Below are positions 17,184 to 27,098 of a stretch of 64,000 nucleotides of DNA, in pieces (within the stretch, counting starts at the first letter, position 1; the number at the start of each line of letters is the position of its first letter). Below the pieces are notes generated by a model, which was not told the origin of the DNA, ran no database searches, and was given only the letters and a program-made list of their open reading frames with translations. The translations under genes and the position numbers were made by a program. This stretch comes from Bacillus sp. FJAT-45037 (lineage in GTDB: Bacteria; Bacillota; Bacilli; Bacillales; Bacillaceae_D). The stretch is taken from positions 694,267 through 758,266 of the forward strand of contig NZ_KZ454938.1 in assembly GCF_002797325.1 (NCBI RefSeq), written 5' to 3'.

Positions 17184-17223
17184 AAAACAGGAGAGACAAT
17201 TGTCTCTCCTGTTTTATTTTTTT
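17184..17223. terminator. bidirectional terminator between yqeM and comER
   Basis: Perfect 12-bp palindrome CAGGAGAGACAA / TTGTCTCTCCTG with A-run upstream and T-run downstream, serving both converging genes. Confidence 0.9.
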
Positions 17224-18050
17224 GTTGGTTGATTCGAAAATGCCTCGGTGATCTTCTTTTGTTCATGATAATATTTTGCATGTGTTTGTTGAAAGAGATG
17301 GTCAAACATATGCCCAACCTCCTGCTCTAACACCTTAATACCTTCTCCCGTAATCCCGCCAGGAACACACACTCGTTTTTGCAAAGTTGGCAAAGTATAA
17401 TGCCCTTCTTCAAGAAGCTTTCCCATTCCGATAATCATATTAGTAGCAAGTGTTGTTGCGTCATCTTTTGTAATCTCTGTTTGCCTAGTCGCTCCGTCAA
17501 TAAACTGCTGGAGCAAATAACTAAAGAAAGCAGGCCCGCAACTGACAATATCTGAAGACACACGCGTAATATTTTCATCAATTTCCATCGGTTCAGAGAA
17601 GTGCTTCATTAATGAATGAATCTCCACACGATCTAGGTCGGTACACCGTTCGCCGTAACTTATTAAAGTCGGTCCAGCGAGCGCGCGGTTTAAGATGGTG
17701 GGGATGATTCTGGCCACTTTGCAATCGACTTTATCTTCAAGTTGTTTTACTGAGATCGGACTCGTTATCGAGATAAGAAGTTGCTTTTGTGTACAGATAG
17801 GGGCAATCTCTTCTATGACTTCAGCAAATTGCAATGGTTTGACGCATAAGAACAAATAATCAGACTGCTTAGCGACTTCGCAGACCGAATCAAGAACATG
17901 AATATTAGGATAGTGCTTTTGCGCGGCTAATGCTTTTTCTTTGGTGCGGTTAACCACATAAAACTGATCTTCGCTTGCAGCTTTCGATTCAATGAGTGAT
18001 TCAAGTAAAATCGTTCCCATGCTACCAAGCCCGATCATTCCGATTTTCAT
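17214..18050 (-). CDS. comER: late competence protein ComER (P5C-reductase-like)
   Basis: 278 residues from ATG 18050, placed by AGGAGG seven bases upstream; 12 further in-frame codons exist upstream. N-terminal Rossmann motif GMIGLGSMG and C-terminal dimerisation domain of pyrroline-5-carboxylate reductases (GPAFFSYLLQQFIDGA, PGGITGEG). It occurs opposite comEABC as in B. subtilis. Confidence 0.92.
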   Translation of the reverse strand: MKIGMIGLGSMGTILLESLIESKAASEDQFYVVNRTKEKALAAQKHYPNIHVLDSVCEVAKQSDYLFLCVKPLQFAEVIEEIAPICTQKQLLISITSPISVKQLEDKVDCKVARIIPTILNRALAGPTLISYGERCTDLDRVEIHSLMKHFSEPMEIDENITRVSSDIVSCGPAFFSYLLQQFIDGATRQTEITKDDATTLATNMIIGMGKLLEEGHYTLPTLQKRVCVPGGITGEGIKVLEQEVGHMFDHLFQQTHAKYYHEQKKITEAFSNQPTKK

Positions 18051-18134
18051 CACCATTCCTCCTTCTTCAAAACATCGTGCAAACATGTCGTTATCACATC
18101 AGTATGAAGAGTGAGGGCAAAGTATGTGTGATTC

Positions 18135-18395
18135 TTACTCGGAACGATGGAGGTAGTCTAGGATCATGTCATGAGTCACTTCTTTACGAGGTGGAAAATA
18201 AAACGTAGAAGCAATCTCATTCATTTCTTTTGTAATCGAATTAATTTCTTGAACAGAAATATGTAGGCCTTTTTTTGCTTCTTTTAACACACGATCAATC
18301 GCTTGCTCTCTTTTGGCATCAAGTGCTAGAAATTCCTTTTGAGCTTGGCGGTGATTTTTTACTTGTTCTGAAATTTGTGCATGTACATTCGTCAT
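18135..18395 (-). CDS. small helical protein, DUF2533/YpbS-like
   Basis: 86 residues from ATG 18395 (AAAGGGTG ribosome site). All-helical and charged, with a REQAIDRVLKEAKKG helix and a C-terminal THDMILDYLHRSE. Similar in length and pattern to the Bacillus DUF2533 protein, but I hold that assignment loosely. It lies between comER and comEA, so the comEA promoter must overlap its 5' end. Confidence 0.7.
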   Translation of the reverse strand: MTNVHAQISEQVKNHRQAQKEFLALDAKREQAIDRVLKEAKKGLHISVQEINSITKEMNEIASTFYFPPRKEVTHDMILDYLHRSE

Positions 18396-18432
18396 CTGTG
18401 ACACCCTTTCAAATTTTATGCGGAGGTAATTT

Positions 18433-19056
18433 GTGATGAATTTTGAAGGTAAAAACAAATATATGGTTGGCGTATTAACGCTTGTTGCGATTAGTTTAAG
18501 TGTAGTGTTAATTCTCCATTTTAGCAACACTGATTCCGTTGAGTCAGCGGCAATGGAGTGGACTTTTACGACAGAAGAAGACGAACAAGATGAAGACGAG
18601 CCAATGACGGCGCCTCAAACGGTCACGGTCGATGTGAAAGGAGCGGTCGTCGCACCAGGAGTGTATGTTCTAGAAGAAGAACGTCGCGTTCATGAAGCAA
18701 TTGAGTTGGCAGGAGGATTTCTAGACGATGCTTATGGTGATGGGGTAAATTTAGCGGCTAAATTGCATGATGAAATGGTGATCTTTGTTCCAACTGAAGG
18801 AGAGTTAGAGATGGCTGAGTTTACGCAATCAATCGGAGGAGAGGGTTCTAGTGGTGGAGACGGGAAGATCTCTCTTAATCAAGCGACTCAAGCGGAACTC
18901 GAGACGCTACCTGGTATTGGACCAGCTAAAGCAACAGCGATTATACAATATCGAGAGGAGAAAGGTCGGTTCGAACAAATTGAAGACTTGATGGACGTTT
19001 CAGGGATCGGGCAAAAGTCATTTGAAAAGTTTCAAGATTTGATCAGTGTGAAATAA
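18433..19056 (+). CDS. comEA: competence DNA receptor ComEA
   Basis: 207 residues (GTG 18433 or ATG 18436 behind GGAGG). N-terminal anchor (about 11-30), acidic linker, SLBB domain (VDVKGAVVAPGVYVL, about 68-82), and C-terminal helix-hairpin-helix DNA-binding domain (LNQATQAELETLPGIGPAKA). Binds incoming double-stranded DNA at the cell surface. Confidence 0.95.
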   Translation: MMNFEGKNKYMVGVLTLVAISLSVVLILHFSNTDSVESAAMEWTFTTEEDEQDEDEPMTAPQTVTVDVKGAVVAPGVYVLEEERRVHEAIELAGGFLDDAYGDGVNLAAKLHDEMVIFVPTEGELEMAEFTQSIGGEGSSGGDGKISLNQATQAELETLPGIGPAKATAIIQYREEKGRFEQIEDLMDVSGIGQKSFEKFQDLISVK

Positions 19057-19122
19057 CCATTTGACGGAGCTCGACTATGTTCTCTACACTAGAGGGGAAG
19101 AGTTAAATGAGGAGTGAGGACG

Positions 19123-19692
19123 ATGGAACGAATTTCATGGGATCAATATTTTATGGCACAAAGCCATCTGCTCGCATTAAGAAGTACGTGTACACGCCTA
19201 ATGGTCGGGGCGACGATTGTAAGAGAGAAACGAATTATCGCTGGAGGATACAATGGGTCGGTGTCAGGAAGCGATCATTGCATTGACAATGGCTGTTATG
19301 TTGTCGACCATCATTGCATTCGAACGATACATGCAGAAGTGAATGCGTTGCTTCAATGTGCGAAATTTGGTGTTCCCACACAAGGAGCAGAGGTATATGT
19401 GACGCATTTTCCATGTGTTCATTGTGCAAAATCAATTATTCAAGCAGGAATTAAACACGTCTTCTATGCAACAGACTATAAAAATCATCCGTATGCCGTT
19501 GAATTATTTGAGACTGCGGGCGTAAAGGTCTCACAAGTCGTTCTAGAACAACCCGTACTAGACATTCATTCAAAAGGAAAACAAGAACTAACAGAGAAGA
19601 TGTACACCAAATTAAAACAGGCTGGATTAAGCGAGTCCGAATTACACGAATTAACCGAAGAAATGCACTTATTATACGATCCAAAAGAATAA
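19123..19692 (+). CDS. comEB: ComEB, dCMP deaminase family
   Basis: 189 residues from ATG 19123 (GAGGAG ribosome site). Zinc deaminase motifs HAEVNALLQCAK and PCVHC. Second gene of the comE operon; the family deaminates dCMP, though ComEB itself is dispensable for transformation in B. subtilis. Confidence 0.94.
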   Translation: MERISWDQYFMAQSHLLALRSTCTRLMVGATIVREKRIIAGGYNGSVSGSDHCIDNGCYVVDHHCIRTIHAEVNALLQCAKFGVPTQGAEVYVTHFPCVHCAKSIIQAGIKHVFYATDYKNHPYAVELFETAGVKVSQVVLEQPVLDIHSKGKQELTEKMYTKLKQAGLSESELHELTEEMHLLYDPKE

Positions 19693-19707
19693 GATGGAGG
19701 GGTGAGA

Positions 19708-22080
19708 ATGGTATATAGCGTAATAGCTGCTCTTGCGGCTATGCTCGGTCTCATCTTTGTGTTGCGAGGGCCGAGCTTGCTTTTTTATCTTATATGGCTC
19801 TTTCTTCTCTTCTTACTCGTTAAAAACGCATCCGAAAGAAGAGTGAAGATTATCCTCGTTCTAGTGGTGTTCACTGTCTATGCAGGGCTAGCGATGTATG
19901 GGCAAAGTCAGAACCAGACCCTTCACCATGCAGGGGAACAAATCATTGAAGCGAGGGTTCATTCCCTACCGAAAATAGATGGAGACAGTCTTTCGCTACG
20001 CGTGAAAAGTTCGCTCGGAGAACTCATTCAAGTCCACGGTTACTTCGATACAATGGAGCAACAAAAAGCCTTCAAGCAAGTCATACCAGGTGACCAGTGC
20101 CGCTTTGAAGGTAGCCTTCATACCCCGTCAGACCCTACCAATTTTTATCAATTCAACTATAAACAATACTTATATGAACAAAACATTCATTGGATTTTAC
20201 AACCAGATCTATCAAAACTAAGCTGTCAGTCTGTAAAGTCCTCCGTTTACTATCGCTTACAAGCCTTTCGTCACCATCAAATGGAACGAATTCAACAACA
20301 AGTCCATCCAAAAACGGCGGGAATTATCATCGCGTTAGTCTTTGGCGAGCGAATGTACGTCGAAAATGAGGTGATCAAAGCCTACCAGCAACTCGGAGTG
20401 ATTCATCTTCTCGCTGTGTCAGGGTTGCATGTTGGATTAATTGTGTCGGCGCTATTTTTTCTATTCATTCGACTAGGGACGACGAGAGAGCGAGCGTATG
20501 ACATTCTCTGTCTGTTTCTACCCATTTATATAGTTCTCGCCGGGGGAGCGCCGTCAGTTGTTCGTGCCGCACTCATGACCCTCCTTGTGTTGCTCTTTCT
20601 TCGTTTTAAAGTTCCCCTACCACCCCTGTTCTCAATAATCATAGTGTTCTTACTGTATCTTGCTATCCAACCATTCATTCTTTTTCAATTGGGCTTTCAA
20701 TTATCTTTTCTTGTGTCCTTCGTGCTCTTACTGTCTGCAGAGACGATCAACCGCGTCTACTCGAGGTGGGCATCAAGATTACTTGCGGTCACGATCCTAG
20801 CTCAACTCGCTTCGCTTCCTCTTCTTCTTTCCTCTTTTTATCAATTTTCGTTTCTTACTTTACTTCTTAATATCATCTTTATCCCGCTGATCTCGTTTAT
20901 TGTCTTACCATTAAGCTTACTTAGTGTGTTACTAATGAACGTTCTGCCGCTATCGCTAAATGTTCCGATTCTTTTGTTGCAATTAATCATCCCTCCACTA
21001 CATCAGGCGATTGTGAACGTCAATCAGGTACCGATGTTTTCGTTTGTGACAGGAAAGCCATACGCGTTGGTGCTCGTTTGTTTTTTCCTTGTTTGTTTGA
21101 TCAGCCTGATAAAGTGGGAGCAGCAAAAACGATCCTGGTGGCTGACACCTGTCGTGGGGTTTCTTTTTGTGTGTATGTTGCAAGTATCGATCCCATTTCT
21201 GAAGACAGAAGCTGTCGTGACGATGCTCGATGTAGGTCAAGGCGATAGCTTTGTCATCGAATTGCCAAGAAGGCGCGCGGTGTATGTGATCGACACAGGA
21301 GGCACGATCCGGTTTCAACAAGAAGAATGGAGGCAGCGGGAAACAAGTTACGATGTCGGGCGAGACGTTGTTTTACATTATTTGAATGCAAAAGGGATTC
21401 GACGAGTGGATGCATTGATTCTCTCGCATGGGCATTATGACCATATTGGCGGGGCAAAAGAGTTGGTGGGAGGGATAACGATTAACAACGTGTTATATGG
21501 CATCGGAGACGTAGAGGGAGAGTTTGAACGCGAGTTATTAACAGGATTAGCAGCACACGGGGCAGCGATTGAATTTGTTGAGGCGGGGATTACGTGGCGA
21601 GAAGGTGATTCTCAATTCGCTGTGCTGTCGCCGTTTGGAACCGAACAGGAATTAAATGATCGCTCGATTGTGTTGTATGCAGAGATTGAGGGAGTGCGTT
21701 TTTTATTTACAGGAGATTTAGAAGAAGGGGGAGAAGAGCGATTGGTTAGAGAGTATCCGCAGTTGTCGATTGACGTTTTAAAAGTGAGTCATCACGGCAG
21801 TCGAACTTCAACGACGGAGTCTTTTTTGACCCATGTGAAACCGAAGCTTGCTTTGATTTCTGCGGGGCGAAACAATCGTTTCAATCATCCACATGAAGAA
21901 GTGACAGAGCGTTTGGATGAGCACGAGATTCCTGTGCTTCGAACCGATCAACATGGCGCAGTGCAGCTACATATTGAAAATGGGTCGATGAAGTTTGTTG
22001 GGGGTAACATGAAAAAAACAGAGCAGCGAGAGTCTCTCGCTACTCTGTTTATGTACCTAAATGGTACTTATTGCCTGTGA
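19708..22080 (+). CDS. comEC: DNA internalisation channel ComEC/Rec2
   Basis: 790 residues from ATG 19708 (GGAGGGG site; GTG 19702 possible). N-terminal spans and OB-like domain, central competence channel (VSGLHVGLIVSALF near residue 235), C-terminal metallo-beta-lactamase-like domain with LSHGHYDHIGG and SHHGSRTSTT. Passes single-stranded DNA into the cytoplasm. The last 20 or so codons overlap a terminator-like hairpin. Confidence 0.95.
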   Translation: MVYSVIAALAAMLGLIFVLRGPSLLFYLIWLFLLFLLVKNASERRVKIILVLVVFTVYAGLAMYGQSQNQTLHHAGEQIIEARVHSLPKIDGDSLSLRVKSSLGELIQVHGYFDTMEQQKAFKQVIPGDQCRFEGSLHTPSDPTNFYQFNYKQYLYEQNIHWILQPDLSKLSCQSVKSSVYYRLQAFRHHQMERIQQQVHPKTAGIIIALVFGERMYVENEVIKAYQQLGVIHLLAVSGLHVGLIVSALFFLFIRLGTTRERAYDILCLFLPIYIVLAGGAPSVVRAALMTLLVLLFLRFKVPLPPLFSIIIVFLLYLAIQPFILFQLGFQLSFLVSFVLLLSAETINRVYSRWASRLLAVTILAQLASLPLLLSSFYQFSFLTLLLNIIFIPLISFIVLPLSLLSVLLMNVLPLSLNVPILLLQLIIPPLHQAIVNVNQVPMFSFVTGKPYALVLVCFFLVCLISLIKWEQQKRSWWLTPVVGFLFVCMLQVSIPFLKTEAVVTMLDVGQGDSFVIELPRRRAVYVIDTGGTIRFQQEEWRQRETSYDVGRDVVLHYLNAKGIRRVDALILSHGHYDHIGGAKELVGGITINNVLYGIGDVEGEFERELLTGLAAHGAAIEFVEAGITWREGDSQFAVLSPFGTEQELNDRSIVLYAEIEGVRFLFTGDLEEGGEERLVREYPQLSIDVLKVSHHGSRTSTTESFLTHVKPKLALISAGRNNRFNHPHEEVTERLDEHEIPVLRTDQHGAVQLHIENGSMKFVGGNMKKTEQRESLATLFMYLNGTYCL
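22016..22050 (+). terminator. terminator-like hairpin inside the comEC 3' end
   Basis: AAACAGAG-CA-GCGAGAG paired with CTCTCGC-TA-CTCTGTTT, flanked by an A-run and a short T-run. It lies about 30 bp before the comEC stop. Confidence 0.6.
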
Positions 22081-22089
22081 TCTTTTGGC

Positions 22090-22227
22090 TTAAAATGCTG
22101 AAAATACATCGACAAGCGAAGCAATGATAAAAATCGTTGCGAAGAAGCCAAAAGAAACAACAAAGGCAACACCAGAATCGATTGCATCATTACGATTACT
22201 TTGTACTTCTTTTTCAAAATGATTCAT
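22090..22227 (-). CDS. yqzM: YqzM family small membrane protein
   Basis: 45 residues. The segment NRNDAIDSGVAFVVSFGFF followed by a hydrophobic helix matches B. subtilis YqzM, which lies at the same place after comEC. Ribosome site AAAGGAGGGG. Single-span membrane protein of unknown function. Confidence 0.9.
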   Translation of the reverse strand: MNHFEKEVQSNRNDAIDSGVAFVVSFGFFATIFIIASLVDVFSAF

Positions 22228-22645
22228 CTGGCACCCCTCCTTTATTCAACTTTTAGTATAATCCAACCTAGTCAAAAAAGCTATATCGATTCATGAACAA
22301 TTATGCTGATTGATCAAATGTTCAATAATTTGTCCAAGATGAGAGTGGCCTGCCTCGATTGTAAAGAGTTGTCACCTATAGAATCGGCCTGCATAGGATA
22401 TCATAACTAATGAAAGACGGTCTTGATTATCGTTATGAGCGAGGCTACCCGGGATCTCGGATCATGACGTTTATCATAAATGGGGATTTGGCATAAGGGT
22501 GCTAAATCCCTTTCTCTATTTATACTTGTCAACGACGACTTTTTTTTCTAAGCTAGGAAGAGGCATAAAAAAAGGCGATCAAGCTCTTTCATATAATAAC
22601 CAATGAGTGACAAGAATATTTACATGAGGATCGGGGAATATACGG
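22228..22645. other. intergenic region before holA
   Basis: 418 bp without a supported gene. It holds one strong hairpin (22483-22517: GGGATTT-GCA / TGC-AAATCCC) with only a weak T-run, which could be a terminator or an untranslated RNA structure. An A-run AAAAAAAGG follows near 22570. Confidence 0.4.
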
Positions 22646-23671
22646 ATGAATTATTTACAAGCAAAAAAAGAATTGCGCCAAGGGAATGTTGCGCCTGTTT
22701 ATTTTATTCATGGAACGCAAGCCTTTTTAATTGAAGACTTTACTCATCAGCTCCTAAGTCAAGTAGTTGGTCAAGACGGCGATGACATGAATATTATTAC
22801 ATATAATTATTCAGAAACACCGATTGAAATTGCGATCCAAGAAGCAGAGACGATGCCGTTTTTAGGAACGAATAAAGTAGTGATTGTGAAGGAGTTCTTC
22901 GCTGTAACAAGTCAAAAACAAGATTCGAAAATTGAACATAATTTAGAAGCGCTAAATCAATACCTTGAAAACCCATCTCCTGAATCGACCTTGGTCATCA
23001 TTGCCCCGTATGAAAAGTTAGATGAACGTAAAAAAGCGACAAAGCGATTGAAAAAAGAAGCAACGGTCATTGAGGCGACGCCATTTGATGAGAGAATGAT
23101 GAAGCAATGGATTGACGATCAAGTGAAGTCTAAAGACATATCAATCACGAATCAAGCGGTGGAAAAGTTGCTCGAACGTGTAGGGTTTGATTTGTTAATG
23201 ATGGCATCGGAGCTGCATAAGCTCTCGTTATATGTAGGTGATGATGGGGAGATTGGTGCAGAGGCTGTGGAGCTATTGGTTGCGAGAACATTGGAGCAAG
23301 ATGTGTTCGCGTTAATTGATTACGCGGTAAAAAAACAGCTAGAGCAATCGTTGTCGATCTATCATGATTTATTAAAACAAAAAGAAGATCCACTAAAGAT
23401 TCTAGCTTTATTAGCGCGACAGTTTCGGATTTATTATCAAGTGAAAGGCTTATCAAAACAAGCCTATTCACAAAAACAAATCGCGACTCAATTGAAGTTG
23501 CATCCTTATGTGGTCAAGCTTGCTGGTGCTAAAGTCGCTCAGTTTGACGAACGGGCATTGCTGAAGTTATTAAACCGAGCAGCTGATACCGATTATGCGA
23601 TCAAGTCAGGAAAAATGGATAAAGTGTTAGCGGTAGAATTACTGTTAATAAGAATGACACAAGAGCTGTAA
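22646..23671 (+). CDS. holA: DNA polymerase III delta subunit
   Basis: 341 residues. N-terminal strand-loop VAPVYFIHGTQAFLIED and the C-terminal clamp-loader helices with KILALLARQFRIYYQ and the late KMDKVLAVELLLIRM. Opens the sliding clamp in the clamp-loader complex. Followed by a terminator shared with rpsT. Confidence 0.94.
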   Translation: MNYLQAKKELRQGNVAPVYFIHGTQAFLIEDFTHQLLSQVVGQDGDDMNIITYNYSETPIEIAIQEAETMPFLGTNKVVIVKEFFAVTSQKQDSKIEHNLEALNQYLENPSPESTLVIIAPYEKLDERKKATKRLKKEATVIEATPFDERMMKQWIDDQVKSKDISITNQAVEKLLERVGFDLLMMASELHKLSLYVGDDGEIGAEAVELLVARTLEQDVFALIDYAVKKQLEQSLSIYHDLLKQKEDPLKILALLARQFRIYYQVKGLSKQAYSQKQIATQLKLHPYVVKLAGAKVAQFDERALLKLLNRAADTDYAIKSGKMDKVLAVELLLIRMTQEL

Positions 23672-23683
23672 GTGCGGAGAAAT

Positions 23684-23715
23684 AAAAAAACGACTCGATT
23701 TCGAGTCGTTTTTTT
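23684..23715. terminator. bidirectional terminator between holA and rpsT
   Basis: AAAAAAACGACTCGA / TCGAGTCGTTTTTTT with a 2-base loop; works for both converging genes. Confidence 0.92.
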
Positions 23716-23722
23716 ATGTTCA

Positions 23723-23989
23723 TTATGCAGAAAGGCTGTTTAGCTTTTTAGCTAGACGAGACTTTTGACGTGAAGCTGCATTTTTATGAATAAGACCTTT
23801 GTTTGCTGCTTTGTCAAGCTTCTTCGTTGCTTCAACATATGCTGCAGAAGCGTTCTCTTTTTCACCAGCTTCTACTTTCGCTTCAAAGTTCTTGATCGCA
23901 GTACGTAGAGCAGATTTAACAGCAGTGTTTTGCGCACGACGCTTGTCGCTTGTTTTCACACGTTTGATTGCAGATTTAATATTTGGCAT
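23723..23989 (-). CDS. rpsT: 30S ribosomal protein S20
   Basis: 88 residues from ATG 23989, set by CAGGAGGTGAAAGGT upstream and by the conserved start [14 protein letters not shown]. Ends in the basic [10 protein letters not shown] helix. Position opposite holA and gpr is conserved in Bacillus. Confidence 0.97.
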   Translation of the reverse strand: MPNIKSAIKRVKTSDKRRAQNTAVKSALRTAIKNFEAKVEAGEKENASAAYVEATKKLDKAANKGLIHKNAASRQKSRLAKKLNSLSA

Positions 23990-24217
23990 ACCTTTCACCT
24001 CCTGGTTAAACAACAATTGTTCACTTTTGTCACCAGTCCATCTTCTATGTTATGAACGGTTCGTATCCTTTATTCAAGGCAATGAAGACACCCGTTGGCA
24101 TCATCAGTACAACAATCTGCATTTTATCAAATATAACGGATGAATGCAATAGAAAGAATGAAAACAACCGGGAATGGAGACGCTAAATATATGAGTTCAA
24201 CGAGGAGAGTGGTTAGT

Positions 24218-25339
24218 TTGAAGAATGAATTAAACTTAGATCAATACCAAATCCGAACAGATCTAGCTGTAGAAGCTCACCAACTAGCGATTGAAGAAGA
24301 AGAACGTAAAGCTCCTGAAGCAGAAGACAATCCAGTAAGTGGTGTTCATATTGAAGAAGAGACGATTGATGAAGTGAAAGTGACGACTGTGGTAATCGAT
24401 GAAGTGGGGGCGAAGCGGCTTGGTAAGAAGCAAGGATCTTATTTGACGTTTGAGTCTCAAGGCATCCGCCGCAAAGATACAGAGATTCAAGAAAAGATGG
24501 AGCGAGTGTTTGCGGCTCAGTTCCATCAATTCATGGTCAACCTTGGAATCAAGGAAGAAGATACTTGCTTAATTGTTGGATTAGGAAATTGGAACGTCAC
24601 GCCTGATGCATTGGGGCCGATTGTAGCAGAAAATCTTCTGATCACAAGGCATTTATTTGAGCTGGCACCTGAACAAGTTCAAGATGGTTATCGTCCTGTC
24701 AGTGCGGTCACACCTGGGGTCATGGGGTTAACGGGCATCGAGACGAGCGATGTGATATTTGGAATTATTGAAAAAACAAAGCCGGATTTCGTTATTGCAG
24801 TTGATGCGTTAGCGTCTCGTTCGATTGAGCGCGTGAATGCAACCATTCAAGTATCCGACACAGGCATTCACCCAGGTAGTGGGGTAGGGAATAAGCGGAA
24901 AGAGTTAAGTCAAGATACTCTAGGGATTCCAGTGATTGCAGTAGGGATACCAACCGTCGTTGATGCGGTTTCGATTACAAGTGACACGATTGACTATGTG
25001 TTAAAACATTTTGGACGTGAAATGAAAGAAGGAGACGCTCCGTCACGCTCACTCGCTCCTGCTGGGATGACATTTGGTGAAAAGCGTGTGTTAACGGATG
25101 AAGATTTACCGACTGATGAGAAAAAACAAACGATTATGGGTATGGTCGGCACATTACCTGAAGAGGAGAAACGTCAACTCATTCGCGAAGTGCTCGCTCC
25201 GCTTGGTCATAATCTCATGGTGACACCTAAAGAAGTCGATGTCTTTATTGACGACATGGCCAATGTGATTGCGGCTGGTTTAAATGCAGCTCTCCATAAA
25301 AAAGTAAACCAAGATAATGTAGGCGCCTATACTCATTAA
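24218..25339 (+). CDS. gpr: germination protease GPR
   Basis: 373 residues from TTG 24218. I chose this over the longer frame from 24140 because GAGGAGAG precedes it and the product then begins [20 protein letters not shown], the known pro-region pattern just before RTDLAVEAH. Contains [14 protein letters not shown] and [13 protein letters not shown]. Degrades small acid-soluble spore proteins at germination and is made as an inactive zymogen in the forespore. Confidence 0.95.
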   Translation: MKNELNLDQYQIRTDLAVEAHQLAIEEEERKAPEAEDNPVSGVHIEEETIDEVKVTTVVIDEVGAKRLGKKQGSYLTFESQGIRRKDTEIQEKMERVFAAQFHQFMVNLGIKEEDTCLIVGLGNWNVTPDALGPIVAENLLITRHLFELAPEQVQDGYRPVSAVTPGVMGLTGIETSDVIFGIIEKTKPDFVIAVDALASRSIERVNATIQVSDTGIHPGSGVGNKRKELSQDTLGIPVIAVGIPTVVDAVSITSDTIDYVLKHFGREMKEGDAPSRSLAPAGMTFGEKRVLTDEDLPTDEKKQTIMGMVGTLPEEEKRQLIREVLAPLGHNLMVTPKEVDVFIDDMANVIAAGLNAALHKKVNQDNVGAYTH

Positions 25340-25348
25340 CAAAGTGGA

Positions 25349-25379
25349 CTCTTTCACAAACATGTGGAAGGGTTTTTTT
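25349..25379 (+). terminator. gpr terminator
   Basis: CTCTTTCACA / TGTGGAAGGG stem with G-T pairs, loop AACA, then seven T. Confidence 0.75.
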
Positions 25380-25476
25380 GTGATTAGACGTTCTATTTCT
25401 CGCATGCCATCATAAGTCTGTAATACGAGCAAATGTTGCTTAAGTTTTTAAGCGGACAAGCAGAAAGGATGAGAGC

Positions 25477-26709
25477 ATGCGGAGAAGGGGATTCCATGGA
25501 TTCACAGTGAAAATGAATCAGACAAGCCTAAAGCGTCTAGCAGCACTGATTATCGTTAGTGTGATGACCCTTTTTATTTTTACAGGCGTACTCGCTTCTT
25601 TAGAGCCGGGATATGCGATGACGTCCTCCTCTGTGCATAGATGGGCGAATGGTTTAGAAGGTGAGGACTTCGTTCATTTATTAGGAATGGAAAATCAATA
25701 TTTTAAACAAGAGCTGCCACCAGATGCTGAACCAATTCAATTATCGGCACTCGCTTTTGAAGTAGCGACAAGTATTAATCCAGAGGACCCGAGGAGCTTG
25801 CTTGGCCGAGAGTTACCAGGGTTTTCGTTATTTGACTCAACCATTATTGTCGCAGGGGACGGAACAGACTATACAACCTTGCCAGTTGAATCAGCACCGC
25901 CTCTTGAAGTGATATTAGCAGAGAGAGAAGCGACGAAAGAAAGTTTGGCCAAATTAGAAGAATTGAGAAAAGAACAACCTGCAGAAGGATCGACAAATGG
26001 GCGAAAAGTTGCTCACATTATTCATTCACATAATACGGAATCCTTCTTACCAGAACTTGAAACGAATGATCCTAGCTTAGCCCACCACGGGGAAGTGAAT
26101 ATAACATTAGTTGGGGAAAGGCTCGCGCAAGAGCTTGAAAAACGAGGAATTGGAACAGAGGTAGAAAGACGTGATGTACAAAGTGAGTTAAAACAGCGTG
26201 GCTGGCAATACGGAAAATCGTATGATGCTTCAAGGGATTTTGTTAAAGAAGCCATTGCTCAAAATGATGACTTGACGTATTTCTTTGACCTACACCGGGA
26301 TGCGGTTCCACGCGAATTAACGACAGTGACGATCAACGGAGAAAACTATGGCCGAACATGGTTTGTCATTGGTGGAGAGCATGCGAGCTATGAAAAAAAT
26401 GAACGATTAGCGGAAGAGTTACATTATAAGTTAGAAGAAAAATTTCCAGGCTTAAGCCGAGGCGTCCTGTTGAAAAAAGGGCCAGGAACAAACGGGAAAT
26501 TTAATCAAGATTTAGCTGAAAATTCATTGCTAGTTGAGATTGGTGGAGTTTACAACACCCTAGAAGAAACGCTGCGTTCAGCCGATGCTCTTGCGGAAGT
26601 CTTTGCAGAATACTATTGGGAGAATGAAGCAGAAGCCGTAGATGGTGAAGCGGCGAGCATGACGGAGGAAGCGGTTCAAACGGGTGGAGAAGAGGGAGAG
26701 GGGAAATAA
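25477..26709 (+). CDS. spoIIP: stage II sporulation protein P
   Basis: 410 residues, N-terminal membrane anchor (about 19-40), then the amidase/endopeptidase domain with HIIHSHNTESF, FDLHRDAVPR and the C-terminal LVEIGGVYNTLEE. Works with SpoIID and SpoIIM in engulfment by cutting peptidoglycan. Its last base is shared with the ATG of the next gene. Confidence 0.95.
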   Translation: MRRRGFHGFTVKMNQTSLKRLAALIIVSVMTLFIFTGVLASLEPGYAMTSSSVHRWANGLEGEDFVHLLGMENQYFKQELPPDAEPIQLSALAFEVATSINPEDPRSLLGRELPGFSLFDSTIIVAGDGTDYTTLPVESAPPLEVILAEREATKESLAKLEELRKEQPAEGSTNGRKVAHIIHSHNTESFLPELETNDPSLAHHGEVNITLVGERLAQELEKRGIGTEVERRDVQSELKQRGWQYGKSYDASRDFVKEAIAQNDDLTYFFDLHRDAVPRELTTVTINGENYGRTWFVIGGEHASYEKNERLAEELHYKLEEKFPGLSRGVLLKKGPGTNGKFNQDLAENSLLVEIGGVYNTLEETLRSADALAEVFAEYYWENEAEAVDGEAASMTEEAVQTGGEEGEGK

Positions 26710-27077
26710 TGGTGAAAAAACTGGCGACTGTGGTGCTCATGATTCTTTGTACTCTTTTACTCGGTTCGTTGTTCGGAGTGCAGCATATGAACGAAGAACT
26801 CGGCATCACAACTCCAGTCCCTCTGCAACTAAAGGCAACTAGCGAAAAACAAGCAGCGCAAACAGATATAGGTCCTGCTAAAGATGAACTAAACGTCTTA
26901 TCGAAAAGTGAATTGAAAGAAAAACGCCAAAAAGTCGAAGAGGTGGGGAAATTTAATTTCTTCTCCGAACTGGGGTCGACGGTGGCTGAAGGAGCCAATC
27001 GATTAAGTCGGACGGCTTTATCGCAAGTGATGTCCTTTGTGCATGAAGTGTTAAATGGAGAGAGTCGTAGCGGTTAA
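26709..27077 (+). CDS. yqxA: YqxA family protein (DUF3679)
   Basis: 122 residues: N-terminal anchor (about 5-24), polar region with ELKEKRQKVEEV, and C-terminal amphipathic FFSELGSTVAEGANRLSR. Coupled to spoIIP by a TAATG overlap as in other bacilli. Function unknown. The final codons lie in the terminator stem. Confidence 0.85.
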   Translation: MVKKLATVVLMILCTLLLGSLFGVQHMNEELGITTPVPLQLKATSEKQAAQTDIGPAKDELNVLSKSELKEKRQKVEEVGKFNFFSELGSTVAEGANRLSRTALSQVMSFVHEVLNGESRSG

Positions 27078-27098
27078 TCAGCGCTACGACTCTTTTTT
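27061..27098 (+). terminator. terminator overlapping the yqxA stop codon
   Basis: 12-bp stem AGAGTCGTAGCG / CGCTACGACTCT with the TAA in the loop and six T after it. Confidence 0.9.

Noticed and set aside
22483-22517. Riboswitch before holA
   Set aside because: Only a single hairpin is visible, with no known aptamer pattern.
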